A DNA stretch of 47,934 bases, from contig JAAZXH010000018.1 in the NCBI GenBank assembly GCA_014240275.1, forward strand, positions 1 through 47,934. Reading direction: 5' to 3'. This document shows positions 8,103-16,342 of this stretch, piece after piece. The position numbers were made by a program, and so were the translations under genes. The notes beneath the pieces are model-generated. The model was not told the DNA's origin and did not search any database. It was given only the letters and a program-made list of their open reading frames with translations. This DNA comes from Candidatus Peregrinibacteria bacterium (lineage in GTDB: Bacteria; Patescibacteriota; Gracilibacteria; UBA1369; GCA-2718715). The first letter of the stretch is position 1. Each line of letters begins with the position of its first letter.

Positions 8103-9597
8103 ATTTTTCGATTAAATTTTGTGTACGCTGATACTGTCTTCCAGAAACGTAAACCAAGTCGTACTCTCTAAAATGTTTTGCTAAAAACTCTAGTTGTTTA
8201 TTCAGATCAGCAATTGTGATAACATTGTCGGAATTAATAGATTTTTCTAAAGATTTAGTTAAGACTGTGTGTTGGCAAATTTTAGAGGAAAGCTCTAAAA
8301 CCTTATCATGTTCTTTGCTTGTACTATCCCCTAATTCTATAAAACCTGAAAAAACAAATAATTTAGATGTATCCGGAAAATATTCCTGCATTAAACTTAG
8401 CATAGAAGAAACCCCAGCCGTAGTTGCGTTGTAGGTATCTAGAATTACTTGTGGGTTTGTACCAGAAATTTGCACAGCAAAAGCATTGGGGTCTAAATTG
8501 TCTAAACCATGTTGGATTTCTTGAGAACTTAATCCAAGGTTTAGGCCAGCCAGAATTGCTAAACTGAGGTTAGCCTGCAAATGTGGGGCAAAAACATTAG
8601 CCTGATATCTGTGGTCTCGAACTTGCACCTTTAGGTGAGGTAAGGCAGACAGTAAATTGTAATCTGAGTTGTCTTTAGCAAAAGTTTGGTAATTTTCTTG
8701 TTTAGGTAAATACTGAAAAAGCTTCTGAGGTACTGCATCTTGGTTTAGTAGGATCTTTCCGTTTTGACGCATGTTAGAAAAAATTTCTAACTTAGCATGC
8801 ATTAATTTTTCTAAAGACCCAAACAAACTCAAATGCTGATTACTAACAGCTGTTAAAATTGCTAAGTCTAAAGGTGTAATTTGTAATACCTTCTTGATCT
8901 CACCTTGTTTATAGGTTCCAATTTCTAGCAATAAAACTTGATGTTTAGCTTTCAGTTTTTTAAGAATTAGTTTTGCAATTCCAATTTCAGTATTAATATT
9001 TCTGGGTGTGACTAATAATTCGTATTTGCTAGCCAAGATATGGTGCAAAAAGGATTTGGTAGAAGACTTACCAAAAGAGCCAGTAATACCTACTACTTTT
9101 AGGTCTGGAAACTTAGCTAATTTCCGCTTCGCTCTGAAAATATAAACTTCTTTCAAACCATAATTAAGTGGAATTAAGATACAAACCAAAAAACTGGCTA
9201 AAGGTGCACTGAAAGCTAAGTTAAAAAACGCCCCAAACTGATAGTTTAGAAAATGTAAACTAATTAGCAATGCACAAATCACAAGTACTTTAGCCGTGGG
9301 TTTTGGCCGGTATAACCCAATATACCTAAAAAGAAATAGATTAGCCAGCAAACAAAGAGAGCTGCCAAAAGAGTCTAGATGAAAAAGTACCATATAACAC
9401 GAAATAAGAAAGAGCACTGGTGAGAGCGGGCTAAAAAATTTCTGCCAGCCGTTTTCATATCTAAATAGACAATAAATTCTATCTAAACGAAAATTCTTAA
9501 CTTGCATAAAATGTAAAAAACGCAAATTTTGGATAACTAAAACTAAAAATAGTAAAGTTAGGTTAAGATTCAAGAAAGTAAGAGCGGGATAGGTCAT
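8092..9597 (-). CDS. MurF-like Mur ligase with N-terminal membrane helices
   Basis: An ATP-dependent amide ligase related to MurF, which adds D-Ala-D-Ala to the UDP-MurNAc peptide. The N-terminal 140 residues hold several hydrophobic helices in place of the UDP-binding domain. The central domain has the P-loop GITGSFGKSSTK (a variant of GSNGKTT), NINTEIGIAKLIL, EIGTYKQGEI, and a Lys in MHAKLEIF equivalent to the carbamylated Lys. The C-terminal domain has DTYNATTAG and IELGDSTSKEH, as in MurF. I chose the ATG at 9597, which keeps the first helix; 9630 is also open. It overlaps the hydrolase gene by 35 bases. It could be the organism's MurF or a paralogue acting on a lipid-linked substrate. 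Confidence 0.82.
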   Translation of the reverse strand: MTYPALTFLNLNLTLLFLVLVIQNLRFLHFMQVKNFRLDRIYCLFRYENGWQKFFSPLSPVLFLISCYMVLFHLDSFGSSLCLLANLFLFRYIGLYRPKPTAKVLVICALLISLHFLNYQFGAFFNLAFSAPLASFLVCILIPLNYGLKEVYIFRAKRKLAKFPDLKVVGITGSFGKSSTKSFLHHILASKYELLVTPRNINTEIGIAKLILKKLKAKHQVLLLEIGTYKQGEIKKVLQITPLDLAILTAVSNQHLSLFGSLEKLMHAKLEIFSNMRQNGKILLNQDAVPQKLFQYLPKQENYQTFAKDNSDYNLLSALPHLKVQVRDHRYQANVFAPHLQANLSLAILAGLNLGLSSQEIQHGLDNLDPNAFAVQISGTNPQVILDTYNATTAGVSSMLSLMQEYFPDTSKLFVFSGFIELGDSTSKEHDKVLELSSKICQHTVLTKSLEKSINSDNVITIADLNKQLEFLAKHFREYDLVYVSGRQYQRTQNLIEKYAA

Positions 9598-10300
9598 ATA
9601 TTTTTTTCGGATAATGAATGTGCAAGCCATGATTGGCTCCTCTAATAATAGTCAAAAAAGCATTTATAAGCAAGTCACGCATACGATAGGCCATATACAA
9701 AGGGGTGTAGGTATCTTTATTTCCGAATACCAGGTGTATTGGTGTTTCTATCAGCTGTAAGTCTGAACTTAAATCTTCTGAAATCACTTTAGTAAACGTA
9801 GCTTTTAATTTAGGATCAGAAATCTGATTATAATCTTTGGAGCTGAGTATACGTTGGCCAATTTGACGCATGCCGGGCACGGCCTTAAGAAAACTCAGGA
9901 GCTGGCTGAGCATACGTTTGAAGCGTTCTAAGACAGTCAAACGATAAGGTAGGCCTGCAGCACCTAAGAAGACTGCTCTTTTGACACTACACTGTAGTTT
10001 AGAAATTAAGAGTGTGGCTATTTTACAGCCAAATGAGTGGGCTAAAATAAAGTCCGTTTTTAGATTATGTTTTTTGAGTACTTTTTGAATATATTGAGCA
10101 TATTCTAAGGTGGAAGAGGTAGACTTAAGCGGAAAATCTAAGCCTGGCAAATACATAAAAACCCATTTGAATTGTTGATCTTTGCTACAAAGCTGGCAAA
10201 AATTACTCCAAGATTTTTCTGTATTAAATCCCCAACCGTGTAAAATTATGACGGTTTTAGGCCCATGGCCAAAGATTTTGTATGCAGCAGTTTTATTCAT
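9563..10300 (-). CDS. Alpha/beta hydrolase
   Basis: A 245-residue alpha/beta-fold hydrolase. Visible elements: the oxyanion segment ILHGWGFN near residue 20, the nucleophile elbow AHSFGCK (Ser), the acid in FGNKDTYTP, and the catalytic His in GANHGLH close to the C-terminus. The triad is therefore complete. It starts 8 bases inside the upstream gene and ends inside the MurF-like gene. A hydrolase so tightly linked to a Mur ligase might trim an activated peptide or ester, but that is inference; no signal peptide is present. Confidence 0.8.
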   Translation of the reverse strand: MNKTAAYKIFGHGPKTVIILHGWGFNTEKSWSNFCQLCSKDQQFKWVFMYLPGLDFPLKSTSSTLEYAQYIQKVLKKHNLKTDFILAHSFGCKIATLLISKLQCSVKRAVFLGAAGLPYRLTVLERFKRMLSQLLSFLKAVPGMRQIGQRILSSKDYNQISDPKLKATFTKVISEDLSSDLQLIETPIHLVFGNKDTYTPLYMAYRMRDLLINAFLTIIRGANHGLHIHYPKKIYDLSRSYFLES

Positions 10301-11873
10301 TGTTAAAACTAAAATTAATGTTATCAGATTGCTCAGGGAGCGTCGGCGCCCAGAACGGTTGTAAGGCTACACTTTGGACCGTGAGATTCTGTAAGGAACT
10401 CAGGTGGTCTTTAGCTTGATCTATTGTGAGGTTTTTTAGGTACTGCTTTTCTGGGTCTAGATTTTGACTCACCCACTTAGCTTTACTCACATCAAAAGTT
10501 TCTGTGGCGTATATGTTGAAAATGATTTGGTCAAAACTTTCTCCATTTTCAATTTTTGGTCTTTGCTTTTCTATGTTTATGTTATGCAAATCAATGCTTG
10601 AAAGCAAATAATTGGGGGTGGTTTGCTTATTAAGAAAAGATTTAATGTTTTTAAATAGTTTTTTTTGATCAATGAGTTGGATTTCTAAATCTGGTTTGAG
10701 AACCAGAAAAAACTCCCCATGGCTTGAGAGACGAGTATCATCAATTGCATAATCTAAGTCAACTAGCTCTAAAAACTGTGGGTTTTCTAATAATATAAAT
10801 TCCTGACTGCTACTTTTTGCTAGATGTATCTTGGTGATTTTAAAGATATTCTGATTAAAATCGGCTTTGGCATAATCTAGTGCCGCCTGCTTTTGCTCCA
10901 TATTTAATACAAAGTCCTTACGGGTTGTAAGGTTCGCAATGGCCTGCTCGGTTACAAGTTGTAATTCTGGAAACTGCTTAGTGGTCAATATAGAACCTTT
11001 TGACAAGGAAATTTTATCACCAATATAGGATTGCGAAACTGAATAAAGATCTGGTTTAATTAAAGCTGTAGCTTGTCCTGGATTAGTTGATGAACCTGGG
11101 GGTACAATGATCAGTTGTTGATTACGGTACAGCTTACCAGTTTTGGACTTAAAGGCGGTATACGGGTTAATAGAAACTGGATGATCTAGAGGGTTGGAAA
11201 TTTGAGCTTGAAAGCTTGCTACCTCACCTACTTGAGCGGACTGATCGGCCTCAAACCGATAGGATTGTTGAATATCTTGAATCCGGGTTGGTATCAGCTG
11301 AATACCTTTTGAAGATTCATCGTTAAGATTGATTTTCATCACTCTTTCAATCCTATTAGAACGTGGCTCAAAAACAATGGTAGCTTTTGGAGAGGTAATG
11401 TAAACGGTTGAAAACACCACTAAGGCGATTACCAAACAGGCCCTGACAAGGTCTTTCCAGTTAAATTTAGTTAAAACTTGAGACTTTTTCCAAAAACAGA
11501 ATAAGTTTTTAAGAGTTTCAAATTCCTGATTGGGAGTTAAAACTTCATCAAACTTTTGCATAACTTGAGGCGAAGACTTGATCTTAGCTATCTTCTTAAT
11601 TTGAATACCATAGGCTTTTAAAGTCATAAAGGTCAGCTTTTGGACAACAATAATTTGAAAATTAGCTTTTAAGTCCTTGAGAACCTGGTCTAAAATACGG
11701 AGTTTTGAAATTTCAAACTCAGTAAGAACCTCCTTTTGCAAGTGCAACTCTAAGCGTGAATCTGGAAATCTACGTAAAATACTTTTGCATATAGATTTAT
11801 ACTGTAAGGGATTTAATTTTAAATCTAAAATTAAATTAAAAATATGTGACTGGGGATTCTGAAAGAGACTCAT
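10293..11873 (-). CDS. Single-pass membrane protein with baseplate-J-like outer domain
   Basis: A 526-residue protein of unclear function. Residues 1-140 are hydrophilic and presumably cytoplasmic, 142-160 form one membrane helix, and the rest is outside. After the helix comes PKATIVFEPRS, then around 216-260 a segment with AFKSKTGKLYR and LIIVPPG. The pattern of a Thr/Ala-Phe-x-Ser, Gly, Arg and VP-containing strand resembles baseplate-J-like extracellular proteins common in candidate-phyla genomes. It starts one base after the PilM-like gene ends, so the ATPase and this protein probably act as a pair. PilN-like function in a pilus platform is the alternative. Confidence 0.55.
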   Translation of the reverse strand: MSLFQNPQSHIFNLILDLKLNPLQYKSICKSILRRFPDSRLELHLQKEVLTEFEISKLRILDQVLKDLKANFQIIVVQKLTFMTLKAYGIQIKKIAKIKSSPQVMQKFDEVLTPNQEFETLKNLFCFWKKSQVLTKFNWKDLVRACLVIALVVFSTVYITSPKATIVFEPRSNRIERVMKINLNDESSKGIQLIPTRIQDIQQSYRFEADQSAQVGEVASFQAQISNPLDHPVSINPYTAFKSKTGKLYRNQQLIIVPPGSSTNPGQATALIKPDLYSVSQSYIGDKISLSKGSILTTKQFPELQLVTEQAIANLTTRKDFVLNMEQKQAALDYAKADFNQNIFKITKIHLAKSSSQEFILLENPQFLELVDLDYAIDDTRLSSHGEFFLVLKPDLEIQLIDQKKLFKNIKSFLNKQTTPNYLLSSIDLHNINIEKQRPKIENGESFDQIIFNIYATETFDVSKAKWVSQNLDPEKQYLKNLTIDQAKDHLSSLQNLTVQSVALQPFWAPTLPEQSDNINFSFNNE

Positions 11874-12821
11874 TTAAAAGTTCAGGTTATAGACTTTTAA
11901 TAATCGGTTAATTTGCTCATTGACATTGTACCCCTTGTTACTCCGTTTGTTAAGATAGAAGCGCTCAAAACAATATAAATTGTTATAAATACTTAAGCTT
12001 GAGCCGAGTTCATCGGATAAGTGAAGAATTTTCAAATCAGGGTCAGCTTCGTAGAGTTTTCGGATCAATTCTGGTACAAAACTCCCACCACCGGTTAAAT
12101 ATAGGGTTTGTACATTTTCTAAATTTAACTTTTCAAATAATCCTCGCGCAAATTTACGAGCGGCTTGCTGACAAATTTCCAACTGCTTAGAATTTAAAGT
12201 TGCAGGATGTTTCAAATAATCTAATGCTAATTCAAAGGCTGGATCCGAACTAATTTTGGCATATTCTTGAATCATTTCTACAAATAAAGCAAAACCAACT
12301 TCGGCTTTTAGACGGGTTTCAATATTATGATTTACAATTTGCAAAAGATAAGTTTGATAATGGCCAACATCTAATAGGCTGACTTTTTTAGCATTTAAAC
12401 ACGAATAAGCAATTTCGGCTGGGTAGAACTCCACCTGCAGACCTTGAAAAACTCCTTTAATGGCATCCATCTCTGATTCTTTGGCATTAGTCTCATACAA
12501 TGAAAGTTGTGCGTTGTCATGTGGCAAGTTGGCATAAAAAAACTTCCCCTGCAATTGCTGAAACTGCTTCTCCACCTCTAATATTAAACCTTTTGAAAGC
12601 TGCTTACTAGATAGGTCCAGAGTTTTGATTTGATAATAATCATCAGGTAGGAAAAACAAGACTCTGTTTATACCTTCGGCTTGAAATAGTTCTTTCAACA
12701 CCTTTAGATCATCTAGCAAATCAACCAAATTTAATTCAAAGCACCGCAGTTCTTGAATGGGTTTTTTCAGGGCATATTTAATGAACTTGGAACCAAGATC
12801 TACAATGGCAAATTCAGACAT
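11874..12821 (-). CDS. PilM/FtsA-like actin-fold ATPase
   Basis: A 315-residue actin-fold protein. The N-terminal phosphate loop is AIVDLGSKFIKYAL, the second phosphate motif is SLLDVGHYQTYLL (about 168-180), and the adenosine motif is LTGGGSFVPELI near 268. This spacing matches PilM, the cytoplasmic ring protein of type IV pilus platforms, more than FtsA because the 1C-domain insertion is short. The frame is open to a TTG at 12917, but the ATG at 12821 begins right before the first motif and lies about 13 bases after a predicted transcription start. First gene of a six-gene leftward operon. Confidence 0.75.
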   Translation of the reverse strand: MSEFAIVDLGSKFIKYALKKPIQELRCFELNLVDLLDDLKVLKELFQAEGINRVLFFLPDDYYQIKTLDLSSKQLSKGLILEVEKQFQQLQGKFFYANLPHDNAQLSLYETNAKESEMDAIKGVFQGLQVEFYPAEIAYSCLNAKKVSLLDVGHYQTYLLQIVNHNIETRLKAEVGFALFVEMIQEYAKISSDPAFELALDYLKHPATLNSKQLEICQQAARKFARGLFEKLNLENVQTLYLTGGGSFVPELIRKLYEADPDLKILHLSDELGSSLSIYNNLYCFERFYLNKRSNKGYNVNEQINRLLKVYNLNF

Positions 12822-12840
12822 ATCTTTTTTTAGTAACTTA

Positions 12841-12869
12841 ATTCTACTAGGGCTGGCCTTTATTTTGAA
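12841..12869 (-). promoter_or_regulatory. Promoter of the PilM-to-FemAB envelope operon
   Basis: Minus strand: -35 TTCAAA (12864-12869), 17-bp spacer, -10 TAGAAT (12841-12846). Transcription would start near 12834 and the ATG chosen for the PilM-like gene is at 12821. No further promoter-like gap exists before 5.9 kb, so all six genes probably share it. Confidence 0.55.
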
Positions 12870-12910
12870 TTGCCTAAAGTACCCAATTGTGATGCAATTT
12901 AGAATTACAG

Positions 12911-12939
12911 ATGACAATTGTGGTAAGGCCGCTTATAAT
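12911..12939 (+). promoter_or_regulatory. Promoter of the secreted fibre-like protein gene
   Basis: A consensus -10 TATAAT (12934-12939) is preceded at 17 bp by a weak -35 ATGACA (12911-12916). It would give a leader of about 18 bases. It is divergent from the envelope operon promoter some 45 bp away. Confidence 0.45.
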
Positions 12940-12963
12940 AATTTTGTTAATTAAATTTCCCAA

Positions 12964-13602
12964 ATGAACAAATTTTATTTATTTTTAAACATTTTGATAT
13001 TAGCCTTAGCCAGCGGCTACGCAGCCGTCAACCCTCCGGAAGGTGAAGTAAGCCCAAACTTTAGCGATGTTGGAGTTGAAGGAACTTTGGCAACTGATCA
13101 AATCGAAGCTAATAGCGGCAATTCGATCAACATTGCGGATGATGTTGATATCTCTGGAAATCTCAGCACTGAAGATGTTAGTATTCAGGGAGATTTAAAA
13201 GTAGATACTATCAAGTCAAGGGATACTGAGATGGCCGTTGTCATAGATGACGATCTACTTATCAATGATAGATTACAAGCCTCCTCCGTTACAGCTACTA
13301 CCATAGGTAATTTTAAAACATTTCGTAGAGATGCTCATTCTGGTTATTTAAACTCTAGTTGTCCAGAAGGTACTTTCCTAGTAAGTTGTAGAGGATGGTC
13401 AAAATACCCAAGGACCTATACCGGAATGGGATCTTTAATGAATAGATCTGTCCTAAGTTCTAATGTAACCTGTTCCTCTAAAATACAAATAATCCCAGGC
13501 GAAGCTGCACTAGCAAATGGCCTTAAATATCACGCGCATACTTACACCTGTTTTGACCCGCGAGCACGTTTTGATACTGATTTTGAAAATATCACAAATT
13601 AA
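12964..13602 (+). CDS. Secreted fibre-like protein with Cys-rich C-terminal domain
   Basis: A 212-residue secreted protein without a recognised family. Residues 1-21 form a signal peptide ending SGYAA. Residues 25-110 contain short Asn/Asp/Gly-rich beta repeats of the kind GNLSTEDVSIQGDLKVDTIK, which look like one side of a beta-solenoid or phage-fibre shaft. The last 100 residues form a different domain with four Cys (SSC, VSC, VTC, YTC) that could make two disulfides. It is transcribed away from the PilM/baseplate-J operon, so it could be a surface fibre linked to that apparatus. No LPxTG-like motif is present. Confidence 0.6.
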   Translation: MNKFYLFLNILILALASGYAAVNPPEGEVSPNFSDVGVEGTLATDQIEANSGNSINIADDVDISGNLSTEDVSIQGDLKVDTIKSRDTEMAVVIDDDLLINDRLQASSVTATTIGNFKTFRRDAHSGYLNSSCPEGTFLVSCRGWSKYPRTYTGMGSLMNRSVLSSNVTCSSKIQIIPGEAALANGLKYHAHTYTCFDPRARFDTDFENITN

Positions 13603-13607
13603 CAACA

Positions 13608-14012
13608 TTAGATAGAGTTCTTACAATCTTCTCTTAATTCATCATAGGATAATTTGTTACAAAACTTTGAGTCATTTTTAGATAATGCCAAATTGTAATA
13701 TATTTCATCTTCACATTGCACTTTGAGATTTTCTTGCTTGATCTGATTACAGGCTTTAACACTCATTGATTCTGTAGCTTTAACATAAATACTCAATCCA
13801 CGATTGATAGAATCCTGATAATCACCACTCTCTGACTTGGTTAATCCTTTTATTTCTGTCGTTTTCTTCGAACCGGCTTGGTTCCTGCTAATACTAGAAT
13901 CACCTGAGCCCTCTAGCTGAGTACTATCACTTATATTAGATTTTTTTGTAAAAATACCACATCCACTTAAAATAAGTAGACTTAAAAAAGCAATAAACGT
14001 TCTATATTTCAT
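13608..14012 (-). CDS. Small lipoprotein with paired-Cys repeats
   Basis: A 134-residue lipoprotein: the signal peptide ends in the lipobox LSGC with the lipidated Cys at 18. After a Ser/Thr/Gly-rich linker, the C-terminal half holds two similar helical segments, each with a pair of Cys roughly a dozen residues apart (CNQIKQENLKVQC and CNKLSYDELREDC). Such repeats suggest disulfide-linked helical hairpins. The function is unknown. Its stop is 5 bp from the stop of the convergent fibre-like gene. Confidence 0.6.
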   Translation of the reverse strand: MKYRTFIAFLSLLILSGCGIFTKKSNISDSTQLEGSGDSSISRNQAGSKKTTEIKGLTKSESGDYQDSINRGLSIYVKATESMSVKACNQIKQENLKVQCEDEIYYNLALSKNDSKFCNKLSYDELREDCKNSI

Positions 14013-14022
14013 ATTATTTTAA

Positions 14023-14817
14023 TTAAAGTCCAAATTTGTCGCGAAGCTTTTGTTGCGCTTCTAGTTCTTTTTTCTTGATTTCTTCTTGTTGGAAGTCGTG
14101 CTCTATAGACTCCCAGTCCAGAGCATGTTTTTTAGCTAGTTTTTCTAGTTCTGGCACATTCTTTTCTGGTAGTTTAGCAAACTCTACCTTCTCATCTTGA
14201 AAAATACGTATTAGCTCGTTGATTTGAAATAAAGATAAAGTTGGGAAGGATGTAACAATTCGCATTTTTTCAGCCTTTGAAAGAGAAATAGATTGGGCCA
14301 AAAGAGATAAAAACAAATTAGTATCTATATTTGGATGATTCGTGGTAATTTTAACTACCGTTTGAGACAAATCAATTAACTTGCCTAACTGAAAATTTGC
14401 AGGCTTAGGCGGTTCTGCAGCTTTTTGAGCCTGAGCTGCTCCTGGATTGGGATGCGGAGGATATGCACCACCTGGAACCGGAGGCCCTTGGCCTGCTGGC
14501 GCTCCTGCAGCCGGATTATACATTGGCTGTTGCTGAACAGGCGCTGGTGGAACTGGAGGCCCTTGGCCTGCTGGGGCTCCTGCTGGATTATACATTGGCT
14601 GTTGTTGAACAGGCGCTGGTGGAACCGGAGGCCCTTGGCCTGCTGGCGCTCCTGCTGCTGGATTATACATTGGCTGTTGTTGCTGACCATTAGCTGGTTG
14701 AACTCCTCCCATTGGGCCAAAACCAAATGGGTCAAATGGATCATAACTATTGAAACCATGATTGGTACCTTGAGGGTTTTGACCTTGGTTAGCTTGAGGA
14801 TCTGGAGTTTGGTTCAT
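14023..14817 (-). CDS. Pro/Gln-repeat protein with a helical C-terminal domain
   Basis: A 264-residue protein without signal peptide. Residues 1-45 are Asn/Gln/Gly rich, 46-118 contain three copies of a 24-25-residue repeat (QQQPMYNPAAGAPAGQGPPV and variants), 119-142 are Ala/Pro rich, and 143-264 are helical and charged. The helical part contains EK-x7-P-x5-QI-x2-L-x2-I-x3-EK (183-210), which recurs with identical spacing in the protein encoded at 21521-21946. The first half looks like a disordered linker. It may be a cytoplasmic scaffold; I do not recognise the family. Confidence 0.65.
   Translation of the reverse strand: MNQTPDPQANQGQNPQGTNHGFNSYDPFDPFGFGPMGGVQPANGQQQQPMYNPAAGAPAGQGPPVPPAPVQQQPMYNPAGAPAGQGPPVPPAPVQQQPMYNPAAGAPAGQGPPVPGGAYPPHPNPGAAQAQKAAEPPKPANFQLGKLIDLSQTVVKITTNHPNIDTNLFLSLLAQSISLSKAEKMRIVTSFPTLSLFQINELIRIFQDEKVEFAKLPEKNVPELEKLAKKHALDWESIEHDFQQEEIKKKELEAQQKLRDKFGL
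14474..14690. repeat. Tandem 72-75 bp coding repeat, about three copies
   Basis: Three consecutive near-identical units begin at 14474, 14549 and 14621 (spacing 75 and 72 bp); the last is partial. They encode the Pro/Gln repeats of the minus-strand protein. Unit length is a multiple of three, so gain or loss of a copy keeps the frame. Open frames on the other strands here are by-products of the repeat. Confidence 0.85.
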
Positions 14818-14953
14818 ACCTTAATAATATATTGATTTTACTTTACCATAGGCTATTTAAAATTGCAATCTGCTTTATGCGACCTTTTAATGGTTTTGTA
14901 AATTCAACCTTGGATATTTTTTTGTTAGAATTATCATGATTAATTCAAGAATC

Positions 14954-15559
14954 ATGGAAGGAAAAATTGTAGTATTTACTGGACCAATGAGCTCAGGAAA
15001 AACCACAGCACTACTTAATACAATACAAAGATATCAAATACGCGAAATACCTACTTTAGTAATTAAGCCTAAAATCGATAATAGATATGCAACAGACCAT
15101 GTCTTGACCCATGATAAAAAACATAAAGCTAGCTGTTTTAGTGCCACTAAGGCCAAAGAAATTTTAATAGCCTGCCAAGAATACTCAGTGGTAGGAATAG
15201 ATGAAGCAATGATGTTTGATTCTGAATTAATTTATGTTTGTCAGTACTTAAGAGCTATCGGAAAAACAGTTTATTTATCTACCTTAGATATGGACTTTAG
15301 GATGGAGCCATTTAAATTTTCGGATGGAAAATCAAGTGTGGGAGACCTCTTAGCGATAGCAAATGAGGTTAAAAAATTTCAAGCTGTCTGCACCCAAAGG
15401 AACCACCAAGGAATAGTAAATGGGACCGATGCTCACTACACGAGTCGTATTTCAGATTCCAAAAACCTCTTAGAAGTTGGTGGCCTAGAGAGCTATAATC
15501 CAGTGAGTTTAAATTTTCACCCTCGAATCAACTTTTTTAAACAATTGTATACAAATTAA
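14954..15559 (+). CDS. tdk: Thymidine kinase (type II), zinc site degenerate
   Basis: Phosphorylates thymidine to dTMP for salvage. The 201-residue frame starts MEGKIVVFTGPMSSGKTT, the usual beginning with its P-loop, and has the catalytic Glu84 in VVGIDEAMMF plus STLDMDFRMEPF (110-120). The family's structural zinc normally sits on two Cys pairs; here only Cys146 remains at the first pair (AVCTQRN) and the C-terminal pair is replaced by SLNFH. The lasso loop with YTSR and VGGLESY is kept, so the enzyme is probably active. An upstream ATG at 14936 is open, but it lies only four bases after a TAGAAT box, so 14954 is preferred. Confidence 0.88.
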   Translation: MEGKIVVFTGPMSSGKTTALLNTIQRYQIREIPTLVIKPKIDNRYATDHVLTHDKKHKASCFSATKAKEILIACQEYSVVGIDEAMMFDSELIYVCQYLRAIGKTVYLSTLDMDFRMEPFKFSDGKSSVGDLLAIANEVKKFQAVCTQRNHQGIVNGTDAHYTSRISDSKNLLEVGGLESYNPVSLNFHPRINFFKQLYTN

Positions 15560-15576
15560 AATTAATAACCTTACAC

Positions 15577-15605
15577 TTGACTAATTACCTATCTTTAACT
15601 ATAGT
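15577..15605 (+). promoter_or_regulatory. Promoter of comFC
   Basis: -35 TTGACT (15577-15582), 17-bp spacer, -10 TATAGT (15600-15605). Transcription should start near 15612, giving a leader of about 15 bases. A weak AGGT precedes the ATG at 15627. The arms TATCTTT and AAAGATA around the -10 box could fold into a small hairpin. Confidence 0.65.
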
Positions 15606-15626
15606 TTATAAAAGATAATTAGGTCT

Positions 15627-16289
15627 ATGTCTAAAAAATGTACAGTATGTACTGATCAATTTACAGAATCTTCGTGCCAAACCTGCCTGGCTGACCTCAG
15701 GTCGAATTTTAGTTTGAAGACAGATCGTTCTCCATCCGAATATCTTGATTCCTTGATCTACTTTGGAGAATATCACTGTATTGCTAAGCAATATATTCAT
15801 AATTGTAAATTTTTAAAACAGCAAAAGGTTTACGATACAATTGCGAAATATATCTCATTAGAAATTGGGAGCTTACCTATTAAATCTCTAATAACTTATG
15901 TACCCAGCTCTTGGTTACGTTTTTGTATGAGAGGTTTCAACCCATCTAAAGTCTTAGCAAAAAACTTAGCAGAATATACCAAGTCGGATTCTACCAAAGT
16001 TTTTAAACGCATTCGCTCTCACAGGAGTTTAACAACTATGAATCGAAAGGAACGAATGGCCTATAATGCTCAAAGCTACACCTATTTAAAACCGGAAGCA
16101 TTAAAAGACATTAATAATTTATACTTAGTCGACGATATTTTTACGACTGGTAGCACGCTCGACACCCTGGCAAAGCTTGCCAAAACGACTAACCCGCAAC
16201 TTAAAATTACAGCGATCTGTTTTGTAAAAACCCCCTTAGAACGAATCAAACTATTAAATGCAATTTCACCGGAAGTCTATTTGAATTAA
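15627..16289 (+). CDS. comFC: ComFC-like phosphoribosyltransferase-fold protein
   Basis: A 220-residue ComF-family protein, associated with DNA uptake during natural transformation. It begins with a small zinc ribbon (CTVC and CQTC pairs) and ends with a phosphoribosyltransferase domain whose PRPP-binding loop reads LVDDIFTTGSTL (about 170-181). The middle has the family's VPSSWLRFCMRGFNPS segment. ComF proteins are widespread in candidate-phyla bacteria, which rely on DNA import. No other competence gene is in the window. Confidence 0.85.
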   Translation: MSKKCTVCTDQFTESSCQTCLADLRSNFSLKTDRSPSEYLDSLIYFGEYHCIAKQYIHNCKFLKQQKVYDTIAKYISLEIGSLPIKSLITYVPSSWLRFCMRGFNPSKVLAKNLAEYTKSDSTKVFKRIRSHRSLTTMNRKERMAYNAQSYTYLKPEALKDINNLYLVDDIFTTGSTLDTLAKLAKTTNPQLKITAICFVKTPLERIKLLNAISPEVYLN

Positions 16290-16342
16290 AGTAATTGAAA
16301 TTAATCGCTATTCATATTAAGATAGGCAAGTAACAAATATTT

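Noticed and set aside
14425-14835. Plus-strand open frames opposite the Pro/Gln-repeat gene (Trp/Arg- and Leu-rich)
   Set aside because: They arise from the complement of the tandem repeat; their composition is unlike a real protein and no start signals fit.
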